From the NCBI RefSeq assembly GCF_024169515.1, contig NZ_JAMKCQ010000001.1:3100001-3164000 (forward strand): 64,000 nucleotides of DNA, given 5' to 3'. The DNA is from Erwinia aphidicola (GTDB lineage Bacteria > Pseudomonadota > Gammaproteobacteria > Enterobacterales > Enterobacteriaceae). Positions 57,803 to 64,000 of this stretch are shown here, one piece after another. The stretch's first letter is position 1. Each line of letters opens with the position of its first letter. The notes below the pieces were generated by a model. It searched no databases. It was not told the DNA's origin and worked only from the letters and a program-made list of their open reading frames with translations. A program made the position numbers and the translations under genes.

Positions 57803-57825
57803 GAGTTATCCTGCACGACCCACCA
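57736..57825 (+). pseudogene. Decayed tRNA-Lys tail 2, T-loop interrupted
   Basis: GCAGGTTCG (57736-57744) equals the 5' half of the tRNA-Lys T-arm, and the 18-nt tRNA-Lys tail with CCA is at 57808-57825. Between them 63 nt of hairpins replace one base of the T-loop. The rest of the tRNA is missing upstream. Confidence 0.75.
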
Positions 57826-57832
57826 ATGTAAG

Positions 57833-57856
57833 AAGGCGCCCTAAAGGCGCCTTTTT
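57833..57856 (+). terminator. Terminator, duplicated copy 2
   Basis: This has the same stem and T-run as 57678-57701. It belongs to the second copy of the 63-bp repeat (57808-57870), which is identical to 57653-57715. Confidence 0.85.
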
Positions 57857-57881
57857 GCTATGTGCGATTCTGTGCGATTCT

Positions 57882-57906
57882 GGCTGACCGAAAAAGAGGG
57901 TCAGCC
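57882..57906. repeat. Palindrome array, unit a1
   Basis: GGCTGACC (57882-57889) and GGTCAGCC (57899-57906) form a perfect stem around an A-rich loop. It is the first of six palindromes that fill the gap up to the Ada-AlkA gene. Confidence 0.7.
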
Positions 57907-57947
57907 ACTACGAGCCGGTAAGTCGCATATCGCGCCGGGTTTCGTAG

Positions 57948-57973
57948 GGGACGACCGCTTTTCTGGTCGTCCC
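57948..57973. repeat. Palindrome array, unit b1
   Basis: GGGACGACC (57948-57956) and GGTCGTCCC (57965-57973) form a perfect 9-bp stem around GCTTTTCT, preceded by TTTCGTAG. Confidence 0.7.
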
Positions 57974-57982
57974 GGGTTTTTT

Positions 57983-58007
57983 GGCTGACCCAAAAAGAGG
58001 GTCAGCC
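57983..58007. repeat. Palindrome array, unit a2
   Basis: GGCTGACCC (57983-57991) and GGGTCAGCC (57999-58007) form a 9-bp stem. With b2 it is a tandem copy of a1-b1, displaced by 101 bp. Confidence 0.7.
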
Positions 58008-58048
58008 ACTACAGGCTGGTAAGTCGCATATCGCGCCGGGTTTCGTAG

Positions 58049-58074
58049 GGGACGACCGCTTTTCTGGTGGTCCC
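58049..58074. repeat. Palindrome array, unit b2
   Basis: GGGACGACC (58049-58057) faces GGTGGTCCC (58066-58074), with one mismatch compared with b1. Confidence 0.65.
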
Positions 58075-58099
58075 GGGTTTGGGGGCCGGTGTTTCGTAG

Positions 58100-58125
58100 G
58101 GGACGACCGCTTTTCTGGTCGTCCC
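58100..58125. repeat. Palindrome array, unit b3
   Basis: GGGACGACC (58100-58108) and GGTCGTCCC (58117-58125) repeat unit b1 exactly, including loop and TTTCGTAG lead. Confidence 0.7.
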
Positions 58126-58132
58126 GGGTTGA

Positions 58133-58159
58133 GGGCCGATCGAAAAAGAAGATCGGTCC
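58133..58159. repeat. Palindrome array, unit c
   Basis: GGGCCGATC (58133-58141) and GATCGGTCC (58151-58159) form a stem with one G-T pair. The left arm equals that of the nei-gltA palindrome at 35529. It ends 17 bp from the stop codon of the Ada-AlkA gene. Confidence 0.6.
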
Positions 58160-58175
58160 CTGCGCATATTTCATA

Positions 58176-59633
58176 TTACCCCAACTTGCCGCTCTTCCAG
58201 ATATGCATCACCGCATAACTGCGCCATGGCCGCCACGCCTGTGAACGAACCTCTGCCTGCTTCGCGCTGATACCCCCCAGATTGTTACGTACCACGATAT
58301 CCCCGGCGGGGAAGGCATCCGGCCAGCGTAGCGCACGCATTGCCAGATACTGCGCTGTCCATTCGCCAATCCCCGGCAGGGCTAACAGCTGCGCCACGGT
58401 TTGCTCCGGCTGACTGGCAGCGTCTAGCTGCAGCGTTCCATCCGCACAGCTTGCCGCCAGCGCCAGAATGCAGCGGGTGCGGGCGCTGACAATGCCCAGG
58501 CCGGCAATCTCATCTACTGAACATTGAGCAACGCGAGCAGGCAGGGGGGAGAGGTGGGTTAACTGCGCAAACGGCGTGGTCAAGCGATCGCCGAACGCCG
58601 TGGCGAAACGTCCCCCGAGCGTCGCTGCGGCCTTTACGGTGATCTGCTGACCAAGGATGGCGCGCACCGCCATTTCGAAGCCGTCAAAAGCCCCGGGCAC
58701 GCGCAGGCCAGGGCTGGCATTCAGCGCGGGCTTTAACAGCGGGTCGAGCGCCAGATGTTCAGCAATCAGGTCCGGACGGGCGCTGAGATCGAACAGATTA
58801 CGCAGGCGACGGAGCAGAGCGGGCAGCACCGGCGTCAGCGAATGGGTGAACTCCACCAGCAGCACACTCTTCGCTGCCGCCTGAGTGACCCTGATCCACC
58901 CCTGATGCGCTCCCAGACGCACGGTACGCGCATAACTCTGCTCATCAACATATTCCACGCCCAGCAGTGCACGCAGCCGCAGAAAGCCGAGCATGGCCTG
59001 CCAGTCGTAGGGGGGGCGATAGCTCAGCTGTAGCGTAGAGGTATCACTGCCGTTCAGCTCGCGCTCTTCGCACTCGCTGGCCTTGCGCAGGCGGGTGGGT
59101 GGCATCCGGTACTGAGTGCTGAAGGCAGCGTTAAAACGGCGCAGGCTGGCAAATCCGCTGGCAAAGGCGATCTGCGTGACCGGCAGCCGCGTTTCACTCA
59201 GCAACTGCTTAGCCAGCAGCAGGCGGCGCGTCTGGCGCAGCTCCTGCGGCGATACGCCCAGCTCCTTCTGCACGATACGCCGCAGCTGGCGCAGGCTTAG
59301 GTGAAACTGCGCGGCGATCTCTTCCAGACTCTCCACCTGCTCAATCAGCCCCTCGTCAATGCGCTGCATCAGCCGCCCCGCGATGCGCTGGCTGTTATCC
59401 ACCGGGGCGTTGCCGGGGGCCAGCTCCGGGCGGCAGCGCAGGCAGGGGCGAAACGATGCTTTCTCCGCTGCCTCGGCGCTGTCGAAGAACAGGCAGTTTT
59501 CCGCGTAGGGCGGTTTCACCGGACAAATCGGGCGACAATAGATACCCGTCGAAGTCACCCCGACGTAAAATACGCCGTCGAAGCGAGCATCGCGGGAAGT
59601 GAGGGCACGATAGGCAGAGTCTGGGTCAATCAT
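58176..59633 (-). CDS. Ada-AlkA fusion: alkylation sensor and 3-methyladenine glycosylase
   Basis: This 485-residue protein joins two E. coli activities. Residues 1-75 are the Ada N-terminal zinc domain with C33, C37, C64 and C67 (IYCRPICPVKPP, RPCLRCRPE), which in Ada accepts methyl groups from phosphotriesters. Residues about 85-185 are an AraC-type helix-turn-helix pair. Residues about 200-310 are the AlkA N-domain, and 320-485 the HhH-GPD glycosylase with LPGIGEWTAQYLAMRA and the likely catalytic Asp445. The Ada methylguanine transferase domain is absent; ogt, divergent from it, encodes that activity. The protein is probably both regulator and repair enzyme. Confidence 0.9.
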   Translation of the reverse strand: MIDPDSAYRALTSRDARFDGVFYVGVTSTGIYCRPICPVKPPYAENCLFFDSAEAAEKASFRPCLRCRPELAPGNAPVDNSQRIAGRLMQRIDEGLIEQVESLEEIAAQFHLSLRQLRRIVQKELGVSPQELRQTRRLLLAKQLLSETRLPVTQIAFASGFASLRRFNAAFSTQYRMPPTRLRKASECEERELNGSDTSTLQLSYRPPYDWQAMLGFLRLRALLGVEYVDEQSYARTVRLGAHQGWIRVTQAAAKSVLLVEFTHSLTPVLPALLRRLRNLFDLSARPDLIAEHLALDPLLKPALNASPGLRVPGAFDGFEMAVRAILGQQITVKAAATLGGRFATAFGDRLTTPFAQLTHLSPLPARVAQCSVDEIAGLGIVSARTRCILALAASCADGTLQLDAASQPEQTVAQLLALPGIGEWTAQYLAMRALRWPDAFPAGDIVVRNNLGGISAKQAEVRSQAWRPWRSYAVMHIWKSGKLG

Positions 59634-59802
59634 GATATTGTCCTGTGGAACGGGAATCTCTCCAGGTTAGCGCACCGGGATGCGTTGCACTCGCCATATT
59701 CGGTCATATAACGATTTTAACCCGGTGACCGAAAACGGCCAGTGCTGCATGTCAGAACGCGCATAATCAGGGCAGAGACGGTATCAGTTAAGGAGAGGCA
59801 AA

Positions 59803-60309
59803 ATGGCATTCTGGTACAAGATGATGCAGTCACCGGTCGGTGAGCTGAAGCTGGTCGCAACCGAGCGCGGGCTGGCGGCGATCCTGTGGGAAAACGACGA
59901 TCCCAAGCGCGTGCGCTTCCTGCCGCAGGACGAAGACCCGACAAACGCGATCCTGCTGGAAGCTGAAAAGCAGCTGCGCGAGTATTTCTCCGGGCAGCGT
60001 CAGCAGTTCAATGTAACGCTCGACTTTATCGGCACTGAATTCCAGCGCAAAGTCTGGGCGGCGCTGGTCAACATTCCGTTTGGTGAAACGCGCAGCTATG
60101 GTGAAATCGCGCGCCAGGTGGGCAGCCCGGCTGCCGTCAGGGCCGTCGGGGCCGCCAATGGTCGTAACCCCCTCTCGATTATTGCTCCATGCCATCGGGT
60201 TATCGGCGCCAACGGCAAGCTAACCGGGTTCGCCGGCGGGCTGGAGACCAAAGCGTTCCTGCTGCGTCTGGAAGGTGGCCAGCTGTGGTCGCAGGAAGCG
60301 CTATTATGA
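59803..60309 (+). CDS. ogt: Methylated-DNA-protein cysteine methyltransferase
   Basis: Ogt removes alkyl groups from O6-alkylguanine and O4-alkylthymine by irreversible transfer to Cys130 in the IIAPCHRVIG motif. The 168 residues are typical for Ogt. The helix-turn-helix Arg finger region GSPAAVRAVGAANGRNP is intact. It is divergent from the Ada-AlkA gene, with 169 bp between the starts, and AAGGAGAGGC precedes the ATG. No E. coli-style Ada box was recognised between them. Confidence 0.93.
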   Translation: MAFWYKMMQSPVGELKLVATERGLAAILWENDDPKRVRFLPQDEDPTNAILLEAEKQLREYFSGQRQQFNVTLDFIGTEFQRKVWAALVNIPFGETRSYGEIARQVGSPAAVRAVGAANGRNPLSIIAPCHRVIGANGKLTGFAGGLETKAFLLRLEGGQLWSQEALL

Positions 60310-60373
60310 TCGGCGTCACATCCTGCGGTGAAAAGTAAATAGTCGGCGACATCGGTTCATTTTTCAGCTATCG

Positions 60374-60391
60374 TGTTTAGCATATAAAACA
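60374..60391. promoter_or_regulatory. NadR operator upstream of nadA
   Basis: TGTTTA-N6-AAAACA is a near match to the NadR box TGTTTA-N6-TAAACA and lies 75 bp upstream of the nadA start. NadR represses nadA and pnuC when NAD is abundant. Confidence 0.75.
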
Positions 60392-60465
60392 AACCAACCG
60401 TAGAGTTGGCGCCGGACCGGCCATCTACGCTAATTCGGTTAAGTTGAAGAAACGAGAGTCGCCTT

Positions 60466-61527
60466 ATGAGCCTGATGTTCGATCCCGAATCCGCCGTATA
60501 TCCTTTCCCGCCCAAACCGGCCCGTTTATCCGTTGATGAGAAACAGTTTTACCGCGAAAAAATTAAGCGCCTGCTGAAAGAGCGGGATGCGGTGATGGTG
60601 GCGCATTACTATACCGACCCGGAAATCCAGGCGCTGGCCGAAGAGACCGGCGGCTGCGTCTCTGATTCACTGGAGATGGCGCGCTTTGGCAGCCAGCATC
60701 CGGCTTCCACGCTGCTGGTCGCCGGGGTGCGCTTTATGGGCGAAACCGCCAAAATCCTCAGCCCGGAAAAAACCATTTTAATGCCGACGCTGCAGGCGGA
60801 GTGCTCGCTCGACCTCGGCTGCCCGATTGAAGAGTTCAGCAAATTCTGCGACGCCCACCCCGACCGTACCGTTGTGGTGTACGCCAATACCTCCGCAGCG
60901 GTCAAGGCGCGCGCCGACTGGGTCGTCACCTCCAGCATTGCCGTTGAGCTGATCGAGCATCTTGATAGCCTGGGCGAGAAAATCATCTGGGCCCCGGACC
61001 GCCATCTTGGTCAATATGTGACGCGCAAAAGCGGCGCGGACGTGATCTGCTGGCAGGCCGCCTGCATCGTCCATGACGAATTCAAAACTCAGGCGCTGCA
61101 GCGGATGAAAGCGCTGTATCCCGATGCCGCCGTGCTGGTGCATCCTGAGTCGCCGCAGGCTATCGTTAATCTTGCCGATGCGGTCGGTTCGACCAGCCAG
61201 CTGATTCAGGCAGCGCAAACCCTGCCGCACAAGCAGATGATCGTCGCCACCGATCGCGGCATCTTCTATAAAATGCAGCAGGCCTGCCCGGACAAAGAGC
61301 TGCTCGAGGCACCAACGGCCGGCGAGGGCGCCACCTGCCGCAGCTGCGCGCACTGTCCGTGGATGGCAATGAACGGGCTGCAAGCCATTGCTGACGGTCT
61401 GGAGCAGGGCGGCAGCGATCATGAGATCTTTGTTGACGATGCACTGCGAGAAGGTGCGTTGATCCCGTTGAATCGTATGCTAACCTTTGCTGCAAATCTT
61501 AAACTCAATGTGAAGGGTAACGCCTGA
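60466..61527 (+). CDS. nadA: Quinolinate synthase A
   Basis: NadA condenses iminoaspartate with dihydroxyacetone phosphate to quinolinate in NAD synthesis. The 353 residues are six more than in E. coli. The [4Fe-4S] ligands C113, C200 and C297 are present, with further cysteines in the C291-X2-C294-X2-C297 motif. The N-terminal [10 protein letters not shown] motif is typical. It is followed by pnuC after 26 bp and preceded by a NadR box. Confidence 0.96.
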   Translation: MSLMFDPESAVYPFPPKPARLSVDEKQFYREKIKRLLKERDAVMVAHYYTDPEIQALAEETGGCVSDSLEMARFGSQHPASTLLVAGVRFMGETAKILSPEKTILMPTLQAECSLDLGCPIEEFSKFCDAHPDRTVVVYANTSAAVKARADWVVTSSIAVELIEHLDSLGEKIIWAPDRHLGQYVTRKSGADVICWQAACIVHDEFKTQALQRMKALYPDAAVLVHPESPQAIVNLADAVGSTSQLIQAAQTLPHKQMIVATDRGIFYKMQQACPDKELLEAPTAGEGATCRSCAHCPWMAMNGLQAIADGLEQGGSDHEIFVDDALREGALIPLNRMLTFAANLKLNVKGNA

Positions 61528-61553
61528 CGTTACGCTCTGGACAGGATGGCAAT

Positions 61554-62255
61554 ATGGATTTTTTCAGCACGTCGAATATTCTGGTTCATATCCCTCTTGG
61601 GGCCGGTGGCTACGATCTGTCCTGGATTGAAGCCATCGGTACCCTTGCCGGGCTGCTGTGCATCTGGCTGGCGAGCCTGGAGAAGATCGTCAACTACGCT
61701 TTCGGCCTGATCAACGTGACGCTGTTCGCGGTCATCTTCTTCCAGATCCAGCTGTACGCCAGCCTGCTGCTGCAGCTGTTCTTTTTCGTCGCCAATATCT
61801 ACGGCTGGTATGCCTGGAGCCGCCAGACCAGTGATAATCAGCAGGCGCTGAAAATTCGCTGGCTGCCGCGTGCGCAGCTGCTGGCCTGGACAGCGGTGAT
61901 TGTTATCGCCATTGCACTGATGACGCTGTATATCGATCCGGTATTTGCGCTGCTGACGCGTGCCGCGGTAAACATTATGCAGGGTATGGGCTTCAACGTG
62001 GTGATGCCGCAGCTGCAGCCGGATGCTTTCCCGTTCTGGGATTCGTGCATGATGGTGCTGTCGATTGCGGCGATGATCCTGATGACGCGCAAGTACGTTG
62101 AAAACTGGCTACTGTGGGTGGTGATCAACCTGATCAGCGTGATGATATTCGCCCGTCAGGGAGTGTACGCCATGGCGCTGGAGTATGTGCTGCTGACGCT
62201 GATCGCGCTGAATGGCTCGTGGCTGTGGATGAAAAGCGCCCGCCAGAGAGGATAA
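61554..62255 (+). CDS. pnuC: PnuC, nicotinamide riboside transporter
   Basis: PnuC facilitates uptake of nicotinamide riboside. The 233 residues contain seven hydrophobic helices. Conserved segments are WIEAIGTLAGLLCIWLASLE, FFVANIYGWYAW and NWLLWVVINLISV. It lies 26 bp after nadA, the usual NadR-controlled operon. The E. coli protein is six residues longer. Confidence 0.95.
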   Translation: MDFFSTSNILVHIPLGAGGYDLSWIEAIGTLAGLLCIWLASLEKIVNYAFGLINVTLFAVIFFQIQLYASLLLQLFFFVANIYGWYAWSRQTSDNQQALKIRWLPRAQLLAWTAVIVIAIALMTLYIDPVFALLTRAAVNIMQGMGFNVVMPQLQPDAFPFWDSCMMVLSIAAMILMTRKYVENWLLWVVINLISVMIFARQGVYAMALEYVLLTLIALNGSWLWMKSARQRG

Positions 62256-62263
62256 TTGGCCAC

Positions 62264-62289
62264 GGGTCGACCGAAAAAAGGGTCGACCC
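62264..62289. repeat. Short palindromic repeat between pnuC and zitB
   Basis: GGGTCGACC (62264-62272) and GGTCGACCC (62281-62289) form a perfect 9-bp stem around an A-rich loop, between two convergent genes. It belongs to the same family as the array at 57882-58159 and may act as a terminator. Confidence 0.6.
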
Positions 62290-62295
62290 TCACGG

Positions 62296-63228
62296 TTAAT
62301 GATGGTGGTGATGCTGGTGCTCGCCGCCGCCCTGAATCCACCCCACATCACAATCATCGCCATCGCAACGCTGATACTCCATCTGCACCGTGGCGTGCTC
62401 AATCTGATAATGCTGGTGCAGATACTCGTGAATGCGCTGCAGCAGCGCGTCATGATCGTAAGGCGGGATCACCTGTACATGCAGCGTGATCACCGGCTTC
62501 TCGCCCACCTGCCACAAATGCACATGATGCACGTTACGCACCTCCGGGATGCTGCGCGCCAGCGCACGCTGTAGCTTAGCCACATCAATATCCTGCGGCG
62601 CCCCCTCCAGCAGTTCGTGACCGCTCTCCTTGATCAGCATCCAGCCGCTGCGCAGCACCAGCAGGGACACCACAATCGACAGAATGGGGTCGATCGGCGT
62701 CCAGCCGGTAAACATAATAATCAGCGCGGCGGCAATCGCCCCGACCGAGCCGAGCAGGTCACCGAGCACGTGCAGCGCCGCCGCGCGCACGTTAAGGTTC
62801 TTCTCGCCGCTGCCGTGATGCAGCAGCCAGAACGCCAGCAGGTTTGCCAGCAGCCCGCCGATAGCCACAATCAGCATCATGCCACCCGCCACCGGCTCCG
62901 GCTGCCAGAAACGTCTCAGCGCCTCCCAGACAATCAGCACGGTAATCACCAGCAGCGCGATAGCATTGACAAAAGCTGCCAGCGTGGTCAGGCGCAGCAG
63001 GCCAAAGGAGTGGCGCTGGCTGGGCTTGCGCTGCGCAAAATGCGTGGCCAGCAGGGCCACCAGCAGCGCGGCGGCGTCGGTCAGCATATGCCCGGCATCG
63101 GCCAGCAGCGCCAGCGAGCCGGAGAGCAGACCGCCCGCCACCTCGGCCAGCATAAACAGGGCCGTGACAACAAAGGCTGCCAGCAGACGTGAACGGTTAC
63201 CGTTCTTTTCAGTGTGGGTGTGAGCCAT
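62296..63228 (-). CDS. zitB: ZitB, zinc efflux CDF transporter
   Basis: ZitB exports Zn(II) by proton antiport. The 310 residues are close to the 313 of E. coli. Six membrane helices are visible. The transport site residues His and Asp lie in [15 protein letters not shown] (helix 2) and [15 protein letters not shown] (helix 5). The C-terminal metallochaperone-like domain ends in a His-rich tail (QHHHHH). The N-terminus also has a HTH stretch. Its start lies 20 bp inside the preceding kinase gene. Confidence 0.95.
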   Translation of the reverse strand: MAHTHTEKNGNRSRLLAAFVVTALFMLAEVAGGLLSGSLALLADAGHMLTDAAALLVALLATHFAQRKPSQRHSFGLLRLTTLAAFVNAIALLVITVLIVWEALRRFWQPEPVAGGMMLIVAIGGLLANLLAFWLLHHGSGEKNLNVRAAALHVLGDLLGSVGAIAAALIIMFTGWTPIDPILSIVVSLLVLRSGWMLIKESGHELLEGAPQDIDVAKLQRALARSIPEVRNVHHVHLWQVGEKPVITLHVQVIPPYDHDALLQRIHEYLHQHYQIEHATVQMEYQRCDGDDCDVGWIQGGGEHQHHHHH

Positions 63229-64000
63229 AGGATCCCAATTGAGTTAACAGGCTTTCGCTTAATGATATCAATAAATTCATTGCAGGCTTAGGGTTCTGGT
63301 GCAGGCGGGCAGCCTCAATGATTTGCTGGCACAGGGTTTCCCCTTCACTGTAGTTCAGCAGCAGCCAGCTGCCTTTCATTCTGTGCGCCGCTTTCTCAAC
63401 CTGCTGCCACTCTTCTGCCGCTATTGCCTGCCTGAGCGCGGCGCAGTCGCGCTTCAGCGTCTCGGCCAGCGTCTGGCACAGGCGTTGAAAATAATGCTCA
63501 TCGTGATGCGCCAGCTGATTTAAACGCTGCGGCAGGTCGGCAAACGGCGCGGGCGCCTCCGCCTGCAGCAGAGCGGCAAGATCCGCTAACGAAACTGGCT
63601 TCACCAGCAGGCGGTCAGCAACCTGTCGCGCCTGTGGCCGGTTGAGGATCTGCGCATCGGCAGAGCACAGCACCACCCGGGTATGATGCGGCTGATGGCG
63701 TTCGCCACGGCGCACTATTTTCGCCAGCTGCACGCCGTCCGGGTGCGGCATGCTGTAGTCAACAAACAGCAGGTCCCACTGGCGCCCGTCTTTCAGCAGC
63801 GCCCGGCCATCAGCGAAGGTTTCCGCCTGGATACCGCAGTGCGCCAGCTGTTGCTGCATCACCAGCAGATTGGTCGGATGGTCGTCGACAATCGCCACGC
63901 GCAGATGGCTGACCGCCTCGGTATTGCACTGCTGCGGTTCGGCATCTGCGGCAGGCAGTGGCGAGGGGATAAGCTGCCACGGTAGCAGCACGCTGACGCA
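63209..64000 (-). CDS. Hybrid sensor kinase C-terminus (receiver and Hpt), cut by window edge
   Basis: The frame is open from the window end at 64000 to the stop at 63209. The first visible residues (VSVLLPWQL) look like the last strand of a histidine-kinase ATPase domain. Counting from the GTG at 63991, a receiver domain follows with acidic pocket VDDHPTN, phospho-acceptor Asp78 in [11 protein letters not shown] and Lys131 in VKPVSL. An Hpt domain carries the phospho-acceptor His203 in AAHRMKGSW. This layout is that of EvgS- or ArcB-like phosphorelay kinases; I cannot name it. It overlaps zitB by 20 bp on the same strand. Confidence 0.85.
   Translation of the reverse strand, partial: CVSVLLPWQLIPSPLPAADAEPQQCNTEAVSHLRVAIVDDHPTNLLVMQQQLAHCGIQAETFADGRALLKDGRQWDLLFVDYSMPHPDGVQLAKIVRRGERHQPHHTRVVLCSADAQILNRPQARQVADRLLVKPVSLADLAALLQAEAPAPFADLPQRLNQLAHHDEHYFQRLCQTLAETLKRDCAALRQAIAAEEWQQVEKAAHRMKGSWLLLNYSEGETLCQQIIEAARLHQNPKPAMNLLISLSESLLTQLGSYGSHPH

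Noticed and set aside
57052-57887. Open frames across the Lys/Val tRNA operon and repeats
   Set aside because: They consist of tRNA and hairpin sequence; the repeated peptides reflect the repeated tRNAs.
57882-58159. CRISPR array
   Set aside because: The repeats are palindromes with conserved loops and near-identical spacers, and no cas genes are in the window.
56950-58175. Genomic island or prophage attachment at the tRNA-Lys genes
   Set aside because: The repeated tRNA tails look like att sites, but no integrase or phage gene lies between or near them; the intervals are only hairpins and spacers.
59634-59802. Ada box between the Ada-AlkA gene and ogt
   Set aside because: No clear E. coli-type Ada box was seen; the regulator may use a different site.

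Overview
The window is a chromosomal segment of an enterobacterium. Gene order follows the Escherichia coli lnt-nag-fur-seqA-gltA-sdh-suc-cyd-tol-pal-nadA region almost step by step. Protein sequences differ moderately from E. coli. The local differences (no chitoporin genes between glnS and fur, no kdpFABCD, no mngRAB between sucD and cydA) and the many short intergenic palindromes suggest Erwiniaceae (Erwinia/Pantoea-like). The genus is inferred, not proven.

Positions 1-7,600 (mostly minus strand) hold envelope and RNA maintenance genes: lnt (cut by the window edge), corC, ybeY, ybeZ and miaB. Then come the ubiquinone gene ubiF (plus strand) and a six-gene Met/Leu/Gln tRNA operon. Positions 7,800-16,100 carry asnB and the N-acetylglucosamine regulon: nagBACD divergent from nagE, with two NagC-type operators 98 bp apart flanking a CRP-type site. 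Positions 16,300-26,600 carry glnS, an NTF2-like protein, an Mtr-type tryptophan permease, fur, fldA, ybfE, ybfF, seqA, pgm, a solitary kdpE and ybfA. Three ERIC repeats lie in positions 2,100-22,100.

Positions 26,600-35,500 carry a TudS/YbgA fusion, photolyase phrB, ybgI, the 5-oxoprolinase genes pxpBCA, two paired membrane-protein genes (DUF969/DUF979), pyrrolidone-carboxylate peptidase pcp, and nei. The pxp-DUF969-DUF979-pcp run looks like a module that cuts pyroglutamate from peptides and turns it into glutamate. Positions 35,600-50,900 are the respiratory core: gltA divergent from sdhCDAB-sucABCD, then cydABX-ybgE. Positions 51,100-56,800 are the ybgC-tolQRAB-pal-cpoB envelope operon.

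Positions 56,900-58,200 hold a Lys/Val tRNA operon. It contains two decayed tRNA-Lys tails whose T-loop is interrupted by a conserved set of small hairpins, a 220-bp internal duplication, a duplicated terminator, and an array of six short palindromes. I consider this the most unusual structure in the window. After it come an Ada-AlkA fusion divergent from ogt, then nadA-pnuC, zitB, and the C-terminal end of a hybrid sensor kinase that runs off the window and overlaps zitB. I saw no CRISPR array, prophage or insertion sequence.
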